NCBI GenBank assembly: GCA_022574555.1
Contig: JACZRV010000004.1
Location: 1-64,000 of the forward strand
Source: SAR324 cluster bacterium
GTDB lineage: Bacteria > SAR324 > JACQKK01
Reading direction: 5' to 3'
Length of the DNA: 64,000 nt
The translations under genes and the position numbers were made by a program. Each line of letters begins with the position of its first letter. Position 1 is the first letter of the stretch. This document shows positions 1 to 8,599 of the stretch, in pieces. Below the pieces are notes generated by a model. That model worked only from the letters and a program-made list of their open reading frames with translations. It did not search any database and was not told the origin of the DNA.

Positions 1-357
1 TTCGTGTTTCTGACCAACCACTTTGGAATCCCGGCGAAGACCGTGGCCGATATTTACCATCAACGCTGGCTGGTGGAATTGTTCTTTCGATGGATCAAGC
101 AACACCTGCGCATCAAGGCGTTCTACGGCACCTCACCCAACGCCGTGAAAACTCAAATCTGGATCGCCATCTCCATTTACCTGCTCGTGGCAATCGTGAA
201 AAAACAACTCGGCCTACCGGCCAGCCTCCACACAATTTTACAAATTCTTGAGACCAACATTTTTGAGAAAAGACCAATATTTCAAATAGTTGGCGAAGCA
301 CTCAAACAAGAAACCGATAGCCATAGCTCTAAGCAATTGAATTTATTCGAGAGTTAA
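1..357 (+). CDS. IS4-family transposase, C-terminal part (cut by window edge)
   Basis: The reading frame is open from the first base, so the 5' part lies outside the window. The visible 118 residues are the C-terminal part of a DDE transposase: the segment YHQRWLVELFFRWIKQHL carries the Y-x2-R-W-x2-E-x2-F-x2-I-K pattern that holds the third catalytic acidic residue (the E of VELFF) in IS4-type enzymes. A hydrophobic stretch (IWIAISIYLLVAIV) and a Leu-rich tail typical of this group follow. The stop is followed directly by ccggacagccgtg, which may belong to the right terminal repeat. Whether the element is intact cannot be judged here. Confidence 0.85.
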   Translation, partial: FVFLTNHFGIPAKTVADIYHQRWLVELFFRWIKQHLRIKAFYGTSPNAVKTQIWIAISIYLLVAIVKKQLGLPASLHTILQILETNIFEKRPIFQIVGEALKQETDSHSSKQLNLFES

Positions 358-395
358 CCGGACAGCCGTGATGTTGTTTATAAGCGACTCATGGC

Positions 396-542
396 ATGAT
401 AGAAGCATTTCCGAAGACGTTGGAGAATTATCAGACCAGGGATGGGAAGCAACCATACCGGGATTGGCTGCGAGGGCGGATCGACAGCGGGCAGAAGTTC
501 GTGTGGTTCGCGCCGTATGTGGATGGGCCGCCGGTGGTTTGA
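396..542 (+). pseudogene. HigB/RelE-like toxin remnant (48 codons)
   Basis: A short open frame starting ATGATAGAAGCA encodes a peptide whose first 30 residues (ENYQTRDGKQPYRDWLRG near residues 10-27) resemble the N-terminus of phage Gp49/HigB-type addiction-module toxins, where a DG..P...W pattern precedes the first helix. Downstream of DWLRGRID the family similarity stops and the frame closes at residue 48, about half the usual 95-110 residues. No antitoxin follows. It sits in the 316-bp gap between the transposase and the next gene; I see nothing else recognisable in that gap. The assignment is an inference from a short stretch. Confidence 0.35.
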
Positions 543-673
543 TCCCGTGTGACGCAGACGGTTATCGCCTCCATCTCACCAATTTCCGCCTCCAGCCCCA
601 ACCGTCACTGGGGTCACCCGCTTCGCGCCATCATTCTCGGCTCTGACTGGCTACGCCATGCTAGCCTCGTCCC

Positions 674-1333
674 ATGAACGAGTTGCGCTTACTCCTTTCG
701 GAACTGTTCGATGTTCCCAGCCCAGGTGACCCCTTCACCTGGGTGCTGGTGGCGGCGATGGTCTTCGCCCGGGGGATGGACTTCCTTTCTACGTGGCTGG
801 TCACGCCAACACTAAAGCTCGAAGCGAACCCGCTAGCACGACGAGTGGGTCTAGTTAGGATGGCGCTGCTCAACCTGCCCCTGTTGGGTTTGCCCTTTCT
901 GCACCATGGGCTGTCCATCACGTTTGTAGTGACGAGCCTGTTGGTGGCGGGCACCAACCTGACCCACGGTGCCTTGGCCCGCGGCATGGGCGAAAAGCGC
1001 CAACTGCAAAGCCAGATGCAGGCCCTGCGGCGCATCGGACTGACCGGTGCGTTAGCCATGAACACCAGCGGTTCGCTTGTCGTCTGCTCGGCCGGCGGGT
1101 TTCTGATGGCACTCGGCGGCGGGGAGGAGAGTTATCCTTTCTGGGGCGGACTGGGGGTGGTCATGTTCGGCGTGGGGGGTCTGGTGCACCTCAACGCGGC
1201 CATCGTCCGCCTCCACCGCAGGGCGCGGCGAGCGGAGGCCGCCGACCGCAAGGCACGATGGGAAGGCCGCTTCAAGTCCGCCGCGGCTGCTGCCCACCGT
1301 CCCGTCTCGGCCGCACCGCCTCCCCGGTCCTGA
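674..1333 (+). CDS. Hypothetical multi-spanning membrane protein
   Basis: This 219-residue protein has about four hydrophobic segments (near residues 22-42, 64-98, 124-150 and 155-175) and a basic, Ala/Arg/Pro-rich cytoplasmic tail (RLHRRARRAE onward). The N-terminal ARGMDFLSTWLVTP followed by LEANPLAR recalls DUF5658-like small membrane proteins, in which an Asp in the first helix and an E-x-NP motif in the following loop are conserved; this is only a resemblance. No clear Shine-Dalgarno precedes the ATG. It lies 243 bp before the sdh genes in the same direction, but nothing in the sequence ties it to respiration. Confidence 0.6.
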   Translation: MNELRLLLSELFDVPSPGDPFTWVLVAAMVFARGMDFLSTWLVTPTLKLEANPLARRVGLVRMALLNLPLLGLPFLHHGLSITFVVTSLLVAGTNLTHGALARGMGEKRQLQSQMQALRRIGLTGALAMNTSGSLVVCSAGGFLMALGGGEESYPFWGGLGVVMFGVGGLVHLNAAIVRLHRRARRAEAADRKARWEGRFKSAAAAAHRPVSAAPPPRS

Positions 1334-1539
1334 ACGAACCCCGCACAGTGCCGCCTGCTCCGGGCCACCTGCTCCGGATCTGTGGCTCTGGAGCACAGAT
1401 CATCCGCGGACGGGCCAAGACGACCCTGCGTTCGGGCGCAAACTTGACACCTTGCCCCTGATCCGAATTACAATTCGTTCCTGTTCCTCGCGAACAGGTG
1501 CAATGGCGCCACGGTAGTGGCCCGACGGCGGATACGGGC

Positions 1540-1569
1540 TGACATTCGACAAGCGGACATTCGACAAGG
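1540..1569 (+). repeat. 15-bp tandem duplication before sdhC
   Basis: The unit gacattcgacaag occurs twice with period 15, ending 8 bp before the sdhC start codon. The second copy ends in AAGGA, which is the probable Shine-Dalgarno of sdhC. It is one of several short tandem duplications next to gene ends in this window. Confidence 0.8.
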
Positions 1570-1576
1570 ACATGCG

Positions 1577-2326
1577 ATGAGCGACACCACGACATCTTAT
1601 CCCGCTCGACTGGATTTTTTGGAGACCCAACGCCAGGACAACTGGTGGGTGGCTCCCCTTGCCACGGGCGTGGGTCTCTTCGCATTTATCGTCTACGCCA
1701 CCTGGGGTGCCTTCGTGGGCGATCACTACCAGGCGGGCCCCTATCTTTCGCCGTTCTATTCCCCGTTGTTTCTAGTGGATTGGTGGCCGCTCTCGCCGGC
1801 TTTCCTCATCCTGTGGGTGCCGGGCGGGTTTCGGTTTACGTGCTACTACTATCGCAAGGCCTACTATCGGGCGTTTGTCCTCTCTCCGCCCGCCTGCTCG
1901 GTGGGGGCCAGGCCGCAGCGCTACAATGGGGAACGGGCCATTTTGCTGTTCCAGAACCTGCATCGCTATTTTCTCTATCCCGCCTTGGCACTGGTGGTGA
2001 TCTTGTGGATTGACGCCATAGAGGCCTTCTTTTTCTCCGACGGGTTCGGGATCGGGGTCGGCACGATCGTCCTGGTGATCAACGCCTACTGCCTGATGTC
2101 GTTCACGTTCGGTTGCAACTCGCTGCGCCATTTGGTTGGGGGCAACGTGGACTGTTACTCGTGCGTAAAATTCGGCCAACAGCGGTTCAAGGCTTGGAAA
2201 GTGGTCACCTTCTTCAATAAAAATCACATGCGCTGGGCCTGGATCAGTCTGTTTTGGGTGGGCTTCACCGATTTGTACATCCGATTGGTTTCCATGGGCG
2301 TCATCACCGATCTGAGGATCATCTAG
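1577..2326 (+). CDS. sdhC: Succinate dehydrogenase membrane subunit (Sdh1-type SdhC)
   Basis: This 249-residue polytopic protein lies directly before sdhA. It has about five hydrophobic segments (near residues 27-45, 63-85, 131-152, 158-180 and 219-240). It does not resemble the short SdhC/SdhD anchors of E. coli; size, position and its Cys/His-rich loops resemble the single large anchor of mycobacterial Sdh1. Cys172, Cys180, His185, Cys193 and Cys196 cluster around one membrane face, with His129 and His217 in other loops. The start ATG was chosen because AAGGA lies about 8 bases upstream; an in-frame GTG 60 bases earlier has no such signal. The stop abuts the GTG of sdhA, so the two are translationally coupled. 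Function is inferred from context and family likeness. Confidence 0.75.
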   Translation: MSDTTTSYPARLDFLETQRQDNWWVAPLATGVGLFAFIVYATWGAFVGDHYQAGPYLSPFYSPLFLVDWWPLSPAFLILWVPGGFRFTCYYYRKAYYRAFVLSPPACSVGARPQRYNGERAILLFQNLHRYFLYPALALVVILWIDAIEAFFFSDGFGIGVGTIVLVINAYCLMSFTFGCNSLRHLVGGNVDCYSCVKFGQQRFKAWKVVTFFNKNHMRWAWISLFWVGFTDLYIRLVSMGVITDLRII

Positions 2327-4177
2327 GTGGACGATCTCGAGACCCACGAACACGATGTGATCGTCATCGGTGCCGGCGGTGCGGGTCTGCGGGCCGCTAT
2401 CGAGGCCTCGACGCAGGGGGTGTCGGTGGGACTGATCTGCAAGTCGCTGCTGGGCAAAGCCCACACCGTCATGGCCGAGGGGGGCGTTGCCGCCGCACTT
2501 GCCAATACGGATTCCCGCGACAATTGGCAGGTCCACTTCCGCGACACCATGCGTGGCGGCAAGATGCTCAACAACTGGCGCATGGCGCAGATCCATGCCC
2601 AGGAAGCCCCGGAGCGCGTCAACGAGTTGGAGGAGTGGGGTGCCCTTTTCGACCGAACCGCCGACGGCCGCATCCTGCAACGCAACTTCGGTGGCCATCG
2701 CTATCCCCGCCTGGCCCATGTGGGCGACCGCACCGGTCTGGAAATGATCCGCACCCTACAGAATCACGGCATCCATCAAGGGTTCGAGGTGTACATGGAG
2801 TGTACGGTGACCCACCTGTTCAAGGATGGCGGCAGGATCGCGGGAGCCTTTGCTTACTGGCGGGATACGGGACGCTTCGTGCTCTTTCGGGCCAAGGCCA
2901 TCGTGTTGGCCACGGGCGGAATCGGCAAGGCCTACACGGTGACGAGCAATTCCTGGGAATACACCGGCGATGGCCATGCCTTAGCCTTCCGCACCGGCGC
3001 CGACCTGATCGATATGGAGTTCGTCCAGTTTCATCCCACCGGGATGATCTGGCCCCCCAGCGTGCGCGGCATTTTGGTCACCGAAGGCGTGCGGGGCGAA
3101 GGCGGCGTGCTCAAGAACAGCGAGGGGGAGCGCTTCATGTTCAATTACGTCCCGGAGATGTTCCAGGGCGAGTACGCCGAATCGGAGGAAGAGGCCCAGC
3201 GCTGGCTGGGCGGCGACAAGAGCGCGCGCCGGCCGCCCGAATTGCTCACCCGCGACGTGGTGTCGCGAGCCATCCGGTCGGAAAACCTGGCCGGGCGGGG
3301 CAGCCCTCATGGCGGCGTCTACCTGGATATCGCCTCCCAGCAAGATGCCGAGTTCATCAAGCGCAAGCTGCCCAGCATGTATCACCAATTCAAACAATTG
3401 GGTGACGTGGACATTACCAGGCAGCCCATGGAGATCGGGCCCACCTGCCATTACGTGATGGGGGGCGTGCGGGTGGATGCCGAGACGGCCCATTCCACCG
3501 TTCCTGGCTTGTTCGCCTGCGGCGAGGTGGCTGGCGGCATGCACGGCGCCAACCGGCTGGGCGGAAATTCCCTGAGCGATCTTTTGGTCTTTGGCCGGAG
3601 GGCGGGAAAGTCCGCGGTCGAATATGCCAAGAGCCAATCGAGCGCGCCGGAGATCGACGCCGATGAGGTCGCGCAAGCGGAGCGGGAAGACCTCGCTCCC
3701 TTCGAGGGGCGTGGAGACGAAAACCCCTACGCCTTACTCCAGGATTTGCAAAAGTGCATGGAAACCTACGCCGGAATTGTCCGCACCCGAGCCGATTTGC
3801 AACAGGGTCTCGAGGAATTGGCCGGGCTTCAGCAACGATTGGCCCGGGTCACGGTAGAGGGCACGCGCCAGTACAATCCGGGTTGGCACTACGCGCTCGA
3901 CTTGCACAACATGCTCACCGTTTCCGTGGCCATCGCCACCGCGGCTCTCAATCGGGAGGAAAGCCGTGGTGCCCACAGCCGGCTGGACTTCCCCGATTCC
4001 CTCCCGGACATGGAAAAGTTCAACCTCACCCTCACGTACCGTGACGGCCAGTTGGAATGCCGCCGGGAACCCCGCCCCGAAATGCCGGACGAGCTGAAGC
4101 AATTGATTGAAGTCGGGCCCGGGGAACTCACCGCCGATGATGTTGCCCCGCGGTTTGAGCGCCGGAGGGGATTCTAA
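2327..4177 (+). CDS. sdhA: Succinate dehydrogenase flavoprotein subunit (Sdh1-type)
   Basis: The 616-residue flavoprotein oxidises succinate to fumarate at the cytoplasmic face. The Rossmann FAD motif [14 protein letters not shown] is at residues 10-23, the covalent FAD histidine lies in KAHTVMAEGG (about 45-54), and substrate-site segments FHPTGM, TEGVRGEGG, HYVMGGVRVD and GANRLGGNSL are all present, so the enzyme looks intact. Translation starts at GTG directly after the sdhC stop, with GAGG about 10 bases upstream. The C-terminal extension and partnership with a large anchor match the Sdh1 group better than E. coli SdhA. Its iron-sulfur partner is not next in line: four frd genes intervene before sdhB. 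Confidence 0.93.
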   Translation: MDDLETHEHDVIVIGAGGAGLRAAIEASTQGVSVGLICKSLLGKAHTVMAEGGVAAALANTDSRDNWQVHFRDTMRGGKMLNNWRMAQIHAQEAPERVNELEEWGALFDRTADGRILQRNFGGHRYPRLAHVGDRTGLEMIRTLQNHGIHQGFEVYMECTVTHLFKDGGRIAGAFAYWRDTGRFVLFRAKAIVLATGGIGKAYTVTSNSWEYTGDGHALAFRTGADLIDMEFVQFHPTGMIWPPSVRGILVTEGVRGEGGVLKNSEGERFMFNYVPEMFQGEYAESEEEAQRWLGGDKSARRPPELLTRDVVSRAIRSENLAGRGSPHGGVYLDIASQQDAEFIKRKLPSMYHQFKQLGDVDITRQPMEIGPTCHYVMGGVRVDAETAHSTVPGLFACGEVAGGMHGANRLGGNSLSDLLVFGRRAGKSAVEYAKSQSSAPEIDADEVAQAEREDLAPFEGRGDENPYALLQDLQKCMETYAGIVRTRADLQQGLEELAGLQQRLARVTVEGTRQYNPGWHYALDLHNMLTVSVAIATAALNREESRGAHSRLDFPDSLPDMEKFNLTLTYRDGQLECRREPRPEMPDELKQLIEVGPGELTADDVAPRFERRRGF

Positions 4178-4316
4178 ACAGCACTCCTATTAACAGGCAA
4201 GATCGCCCTGGCGAATTACTTCACATGATCTCCAAAATCGTTTAGGGTTGCGAATTGTACCGTTCGGACAATCATCCGGCGGTTTGCATGCCCCTTACTA
4301 TGGACCAGCGCTCGAT

Positions 4317-6056
4317 ATGCCGACATCAGTGACGCACGATATACTCATCATCGGGGGAGGCGGCGCAGGTCTGCGTGCTGCGATTGCCGCGGCGGAGCAC
4401 TCCGCCAAGTTATCAATCGGGATCGTGTCGAAGGTCTATCCCATGCGCAGTCATACCGTTTCCGCTGAAGGCGGTGCCGCCGGAGTCATGCGCGATAACG
4501 ACAGCCTGGATCAACATGCCAAGGACACCATATTTGGCGCAGATTTCTTGGCGGACCAGGACGCCGTGGAAATCCTGGTGAACGAGGCCCCAGGGGAACT
4601 TATTCAAATCGAGCACTGGGGCTGCCCCTGGAGCCGGGACCCCGACGGGCGGATCAGTGTGCGCTCCTTTGGTGGGATGAGCGTCGATCGCACGGTCTAT
4701 GCCGCCGATAAGACCGGATTCCACATGCTGCACACCCTTTTCCAGACTTCCCTCAAGTACGAAAGCATCCACCGTTACGACGAGTGCTTTGTCACGTCCA
4801 TTCTTGCCGACGACGGCAAGGCAAGGGGCGTAACCTTTATTAATATGTACAGCGGGCAAGTGCAGTTGATCACGGCCAAAGCGGTGATCATCTGTACCGG
4901 CGGCTGCGGGCGCATCTTTCCGTTCACGACGAATGCCTCCATCAAGTCCGGAGATGGGATGGCCTTGGCCTACCGCAGCGGCGTGCCTTTGAAAGACATG
5001 GAATTCGTTCAGTATCACCCCACCGGAATGCCCGGCACCGGTATCCTCATCACCGAAGCCTCGCGCGGCGAAGGCGGATGGCTGGTCAACAAGGATGGCT
5101 ACCGCTATCTCCAGGATTACGGCCTGGGGCCGCCAACGGATACGCCCGTGCACCGCAAAATGGAGCTGGGGCCACGCGACATCCTTTCCCGCTGCCATAT
5201 GCAGGAATTTCAAAAAGGGCGCACCTTCGAGGGCCCATATGGGCACTACGTCCATTTGGACCTCCGCCATATCGGGGAAGCGGTTATCGATAGCAAGCTT
5301 CCCTTTGTGCGTGAACTATCCCGCAATTACCTCGGTATCGATCCGGTCTACGAACCGATTCCCGTCCGGCCGGTCGTGCATTACATGATGGGGGGCATCC
5401 ATACCGATGCGGATGGCAAAACTCCCATGGACGGGCTCTTCGCCGCCGGCGAAACCGCGTGTGTTTCCGTTAATGGAGCCAACCGCCTCGGCTCCAATTC
5501 GCTGACCGAATTGCTGGTCTTCGGGGCCAGAGCCGGACGCGCGGCGGCGCAATATGCAGAGCAGGAACCAGCCGGCCCCTCGCAACCTTTGGATGCGTTA
5601 GCCGGGGACGAACAGCGGCGGCTGGAGCAACAATATTTCCGCAAGGAAGGTGGCAAGGTACGGATATCCGAAATTCGCGACGCCATGCAGCATGCGATGG
5701 AAGAAGGCGTTGGGGTCTACCGCAACGAAGAGGATTTGCTCAAGACGTGTCAAACCTTGCGGGATCTGCGCCACCGATTTTCTGACATCCGCATCGAAGA
5801 CAAAACCGACATCTTCAATACCGAGCGCACGACCGTCCTGGAACTGGATTATATGCTGGATCTCGCCGAGGCCATCGCCAATTCGGCGCTACAGCGCAAG
5901 GAGTCCCGAGGGTCGCATACGCGCACCGACTATCCCGACCGGGACGACGAAAATTTTCTCAAACACACGATGGTGCTACGGACACCCGAAGGGCCCAAAA
6001 TCGAATACGCCCCGGTCACGATTACCCGTTGGCAACCCGAAGAACGCAAATATTAG
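4317..6056 (+). CDS. frdA: Fumarate reductase flavoprotein subunit
   Basis: This is a second, distinct flavoprotein, close to E. coli FrdA. It has an FAD motif ([14 protein letters not shown]), the flavinylation segment [10 protein letters not shown], substrate-site segments [25 protein letters not shown] and [10 protein letters not shown], and the FrdA signature [11 protein letters not shown]. It reduces fumarate to succinate with electrons from quinol. I chose ATG 4317 (579 residues) because it matches the E. coli N-terminus (residues, then DLAIVGAGG); an in-frame TTG 69 bases upstream would add 23 unlikely residues. A 139-bp gap separates it from sdhA, enough for a promoter of its own, though none is convincing. 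Four further subunit genes follow closely. Confidence 0.93.
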   Translation: MPTSVTHDILIIGGGGAGLRAAIAAAEHSAKLSIGIVSKVYPMRSHTVSAEGGAAGVMRDNDSLDQHAKDTIFGADFLADQDAVEILVNEAPGELIQIEHWGCPWSRDPDGRISVRSFGGMSVDRTVYAADKTGFHMLHTLFQTSLKYESIHRYDECFVTSILADDGKARGVTFINMYSGQVQLITAKAVIICTGGCGRIFPFTTNASIKSGDGMALAYRSGVPLKDMEFVQYHPTGMPGTGILITEASRGEGGWLVNKDGYRYLQDYGLGPPTDTPVHRKMELGPRDILSRCHMQEFQKGRTFEGPYGHYVHLDLRHIGEAVIDSKLPFVRELSRNYLGIDPVYEPIPVRPVVHYMMGGIHTDADGKTPMDGLFAAGETACVSVNGANRLGSNSLTELLVFGARAGRAAAQYAEQEPAGPSQPLDALAGDEQRRLEQQYFRKEGGKVRISEIRDAMQHAMEEGVGVYRNEEDLLKTCQTLRDLRHRFSDIRIEDKTDIFNTERTTVLELDYMLDLAEAIANSALQRKESRGSHTRTDYPDRDDENFLKHTMVLRTPEGPKIEYAPVTITRWQPEERKY

Positions 6057-6070
6057 CTGGATACGGTCCC

Positions 6071-6820
6071 ATGCCCGAACCGACGATCACCCTGAATGTA
6101 TCGCGCTATCGGCCACCCGATGAACGCGTCCCAACCTCCCAAGTCTATACGATCCCCTATCGGCCGGACTGGGTTGTTCTGGACGCCTTGAATTACATCA
6201 AGGACCAAGTCGACGGTTCTCTCAGTTTTCGCTGGTCTTGCCGCATGGGGGTTTGCGGGAGTTGCGGAATGATGATCAATGGCGAGGCCAAGCTGACCTG
6301 CTCGGTCTTCTTAAGAGACTATCATCCTCGCGAAATCCTCGTCGAGCCGTTGGAAAACTTCCCGGTGATCAAGGATCTGGTCATCGACATGAGCGATTTT
6401 CTGGACAAGCTGAAAATCGTTAAACCTTGGATCATCCGGGAGACCGAGAAGCCGACTTCGGAAGGCGAATATCTTCAGACCCCCGAGGAGATGGACGCTT
6501 ACATGGGGTTCAGTGCCTGCATCAATTGTCTGCTTTGTTACGCCGCCTGTCCGATATTCGGCGTGGAGACCGATTTCATCGGTCCGGCGGCCTTGGCCCT
6601 GGGCTACCGCTACAACCAGGACTCGCGCGACGAAGGGAGCAATATGCGCTGGAACGTGATCAACGACCACCACGGAACCTGGCAGTGTACGTTCGTGGGC
6701 GAATGCTCGGTGGTTTGCCCGAAAGATGTCGACCCCGCCGCGGCCATCCAAAGGCTCAAGGTAGACACAGCGAAACACTGGATCCGCTCCGTGTTGCTGC
6801 CCTGGGGTAAAAGAGCATGA
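6071..6820 (+). CDS. frdB: Fumarate reductase iron-sulfur subunit
   Basis: The 249-residue protein carries all three cluster sets: plant-type [2Fe-2S] ligands in CRMGVCGSCGMM plus LTC, the [4Fe-4S] motif CINCLLCYAAC, and the [3Fe-4S] ligands in CTFVGECSVVCPKDVDP. Segments such as FIGPAALALGYRYNQDSRD and SFRWSCRMGVCGSCG track E. coli FrdB closely. The start ATG lies 14 bp after the frdA stop, and the 3' end overlaps frdC by 4 bp (ATGA), so frdABCD is translationally coupled. It passes electrons from the FrdC/FrdD quinol site to FrdA. Confidence 0.94.
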   Translation: MPEPTITLNVSRYRPPDERVPTSQVYTIPYRPDWVVLDALNYIKDQVDGSLSFRWSCRMGVCGSCGMMINGEAKLTCSVFLRDYHPREILVEPLENFPVIKDLVIDMSDFLDKLKIVKPWIIRETEKPTSEGEYLQTPEEMDAYMGFSACINCLLCYAACPIFGVETDFIGPAALALGYRYNQDSRDEGSNMRWNVINDHHGTWQCTFVGECSVVCPKDVDPAAAIQRLKVDTAKHWIRSVLLPWGKRA

Positions 6821-7218
6821 TCCGGCCAGACAAATCCTTACTTTACTATCCCCGGATGCCGGCGACGTGGTGGTTGCGGAAGTGGAGTTATTTTTTATTT
6901 ATCGTGCGGGAATTCTCCAGTCTGTTCATTGCAGCATACTTGGTGCTCTTTCTCGTGCAGCTCTACCAACTCGGCAATGGTGCAGCCGCCTATAGCACAT
7001 TTACAAATTCGCTCAAATCTCCCGGATGGATCGTATTCCACGCCGTGGTGCTCGTATTCGCCGTGTACCACAGTGTGACCTGGTTTTATACCACCTCTAT
7101 CGTCATACCTCTGCGAATCGGTGGTAAAGAAATTCCCCGTGCGGCATTTACCGCCATCAATATCGCCGCTTGGATTGCCGTATCGGCGGTGGTATTCGGC
7201 CTCTACCTCTTGCAATGA
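6817..7218 (+). CDS. frdC: Fumarate reductase membrane anchor subunit C
   Basis: The 133-residue hydrophobic protein has three transmembrane segments (about 28-47, 68-90 and 108-131). The N-terminal RPDKSLLYYPRMPATWWLRK and the TWFYTT motif after helix 2 correspond to the TSTWW and TWFELAP positions of E. coli FrdC (131 residues). It overlaps frdB by 4 bp and frdD by about 4 bp. With FrdD it anchors FrdAB and forms the quinol-binding site. This pair is of the heme-free type D of E. coli; there are few candidate heme-ligand histidines. Confidence 0.9.
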   Translation: MIRPDKSLLYYPRMPATWWLRKWSYFLFIVREFSSLFIAAYLVLFLVQLYQLGNGAAAYSTFTNSLKSPGWIVFHAVVLVFAVYHSVTWFYTTSIVIPLRIGGKEIPRAAFTAINIAAWIAVSAVVFGLYLLQ

Positions 7219-7565
7219 TGGGGGAAGCGTTGCCCAACAAGAAATCCATTGAACCCTTGTGGTGGGGCCTGTTTTCCGCCGGCGGTGTGGTAGCCGCTTT
7301 TTTGGTTCCGATTCACATCGTGTTGTTGGGGCTTGCCGTACCTTTGGGATGGATATCGGATGCACCCGATATTTTCGGGCATTGGTTCGTGAAGGTTTAT
7401 CTTTTTGTCTTCATCGCAATGCCTCTATATCATTGGGCGCATCGTTTCTATTTCACTCTCAGCGACATAGGGCTCAAGTCCTTTCGCAAACCGATATCCT
7501 TTCTCACTTATGGTGGGGCCATGATGGGCACAGTGATCACCGCATGGATCTTGCTGCGATTATAA
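7215..7565 (+). CDS. frdD: Fumarate reductase membrane anchor subunit D
   Basis: The 116-residue three-helix protein starts at an ATG overlapping the frdC stop; a second ATG follows at once. The N-terminal IEPLWWGLFSAGGVVAAFLVP aligns in pattern with the DEPVFWGLFGAGGMW opening of E. coli FrdD, and LYHWAHRFYFTLSDI corresponds to its second-helix LWCGLHRMHHAMHDL, including the conserved His. This confirms the four-gene set as a complete E. coli-type quinol:fumarate reductase. The gene ends 51 bp before sdhB. Confidence 0.9.
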   Translation: MMGEALPNKKSIEPLWWGLFSAGGVVAAFLVPIHIVLLGLAVPLGWISDAPDIFGHWFVKVYLFVFIAMPLYHWAHRFYFTLSDIGLKSFRKPISFLTYGGAMMGTVITAWILLRL

Positions 7566-7616
7566 ATCATACTCGATGGAACAACCTAATTTAAGAATCA
7601 GAGCGAGAGTGTTTTG

Positions 7617-8381
7617 ATGGCGGAAGCGACCCTGAAAATATTCCGAGGGACTGCGGAGCGAAGCGAATATCAGACCTTCTCGGTACCGACCTACCAGGGG
7701 ATGGTGGTACTGGACGCTGTACACGATATACAGGCCGGGCAGGCCCCCGATTTGGCGGTACGCTGGAATTGCAAGGCCGGAAAGTGCGGATCATGCGGCG
7801 CGGAGGTCAACGGCAATCCCCGGTTATTGTGCATGACACGCATGGACCAGTATCCGGCGGGTCAGCCCATCGTCGTGGAACCCATGCGGCGCTTTCCCCT
7901 CATCCGCGATCTGGTGTGCGACGTCTCGTGGAACTACGAGGTCAACAAACGAATCAAGCCGTTGGCGCCCAAGCCCCGCGAGGCGGACGGCACCTACCGC
8001 ATGCAGCAGTACGACATCGACCGTGTGCAGGAATTCCACAAGTGCATCGAGTGCTTCCTGTGCCAGGACGTCTGCCACGTCATGCGGGACCACGGTAAGT
8101 ACGATTTCGCCGGCCCACGCTTCATGGTGCGCTTGGCCGCTCTGGCCATGCACCCCCTGGATACGGTCGATCGCCTGCGCGACCTGCGCGATGCCCAAGG
8201 CATCGGCTACTGCAACATTACCAAGTGCTGCACCGAGGTCTGCCCCGAGAGTATTTCCATTACCGATAACGCCATCATCCCCCTCAAGGAGCGCGTCGCC
8301 GGTGAGTTCTACGATCCCCTCGCGTGGATCTGGCGCGCCCTTCGCGGCAAGAAGGCCGACACCCGCAACCCTGTGCATTAG
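7617..8381 (+). CDS. sdhB: Succinate dehydrogenase iron-sulfur subunit (Sdh1-type)
   Basis: This 254-residue iron-sulfur protein differs from FrdB above and resembles mycobacterial Sdh1 SdhB, notably in TPDLAVRWNCKAGKCGSCGAE-like wording (here APDLAVRWNCKAGKCGSCG), LLCMTRMDQ, CIECFLCQDVCH and CCTEVCPESI. Ligands for [2Fe-2S], [4Fe-4S] and [3Fe-4S] clusters are all visible. The ATG follows GAGCGAGAG by 7 bases. It is the natural partner of SdhA (2327-4177), from which it is separated by frdABCD. It is the last gene of the respiratory block; 218 bp of AT-rich spacer follow. Confidence 0.92.
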   Translation: MAEATLKIFRGTAERSEYQTFSVPTYQGMVVLDAVHDIQAGQAPDLAVRWNCKAGKCGSCGAEVNGNPRLLCMTRMDQYPAGQPIVVEPMRRFPLIRDLVCDVSWNYEVNKRIKPLAPKPREADGTYRMQQYDIDRVQEFHKCIECFLCQDVCHVMRDHGKYDFAGPRFMVRLAALAMHPLDTVDRLRDLRDAQGIGYCNITKCCTEVCPESISITDNAIIPLKERVAGEFYDPLAWIWRALRGKKADTRNPVH

Positions 8382-8599
8382 CGCGCACACAACAACCGCA
8401 GTCTGGGCACAATCCTAAAAATTCCCCCTCCAATATTTTAGAAAAATCATATTTATCAATTACTTACAGATTCAATCTTGCAAAATGAATCGAGTGAGCC
8501 CCGTAACAAAGCGAAAATATCCAACAATTATCCGGGTAGTGATGAAAGCGCGAAATCAAACCCTATTGATTCTGCGCATTGAGCAGTGGCGCATCTGGA

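Noticed and set aside
368-646. 92-codon plus-strand frame after the transposase
   Set aside because: No family resemblance; it overlaps the better-supported HigB-like remnant in another frame.
4248-4316. Upstream TTG start for frdA adding 23 residues
   Set aside because: The added residues do not match FrdA proteins, whose FAD strand begins within a few residues of the start.
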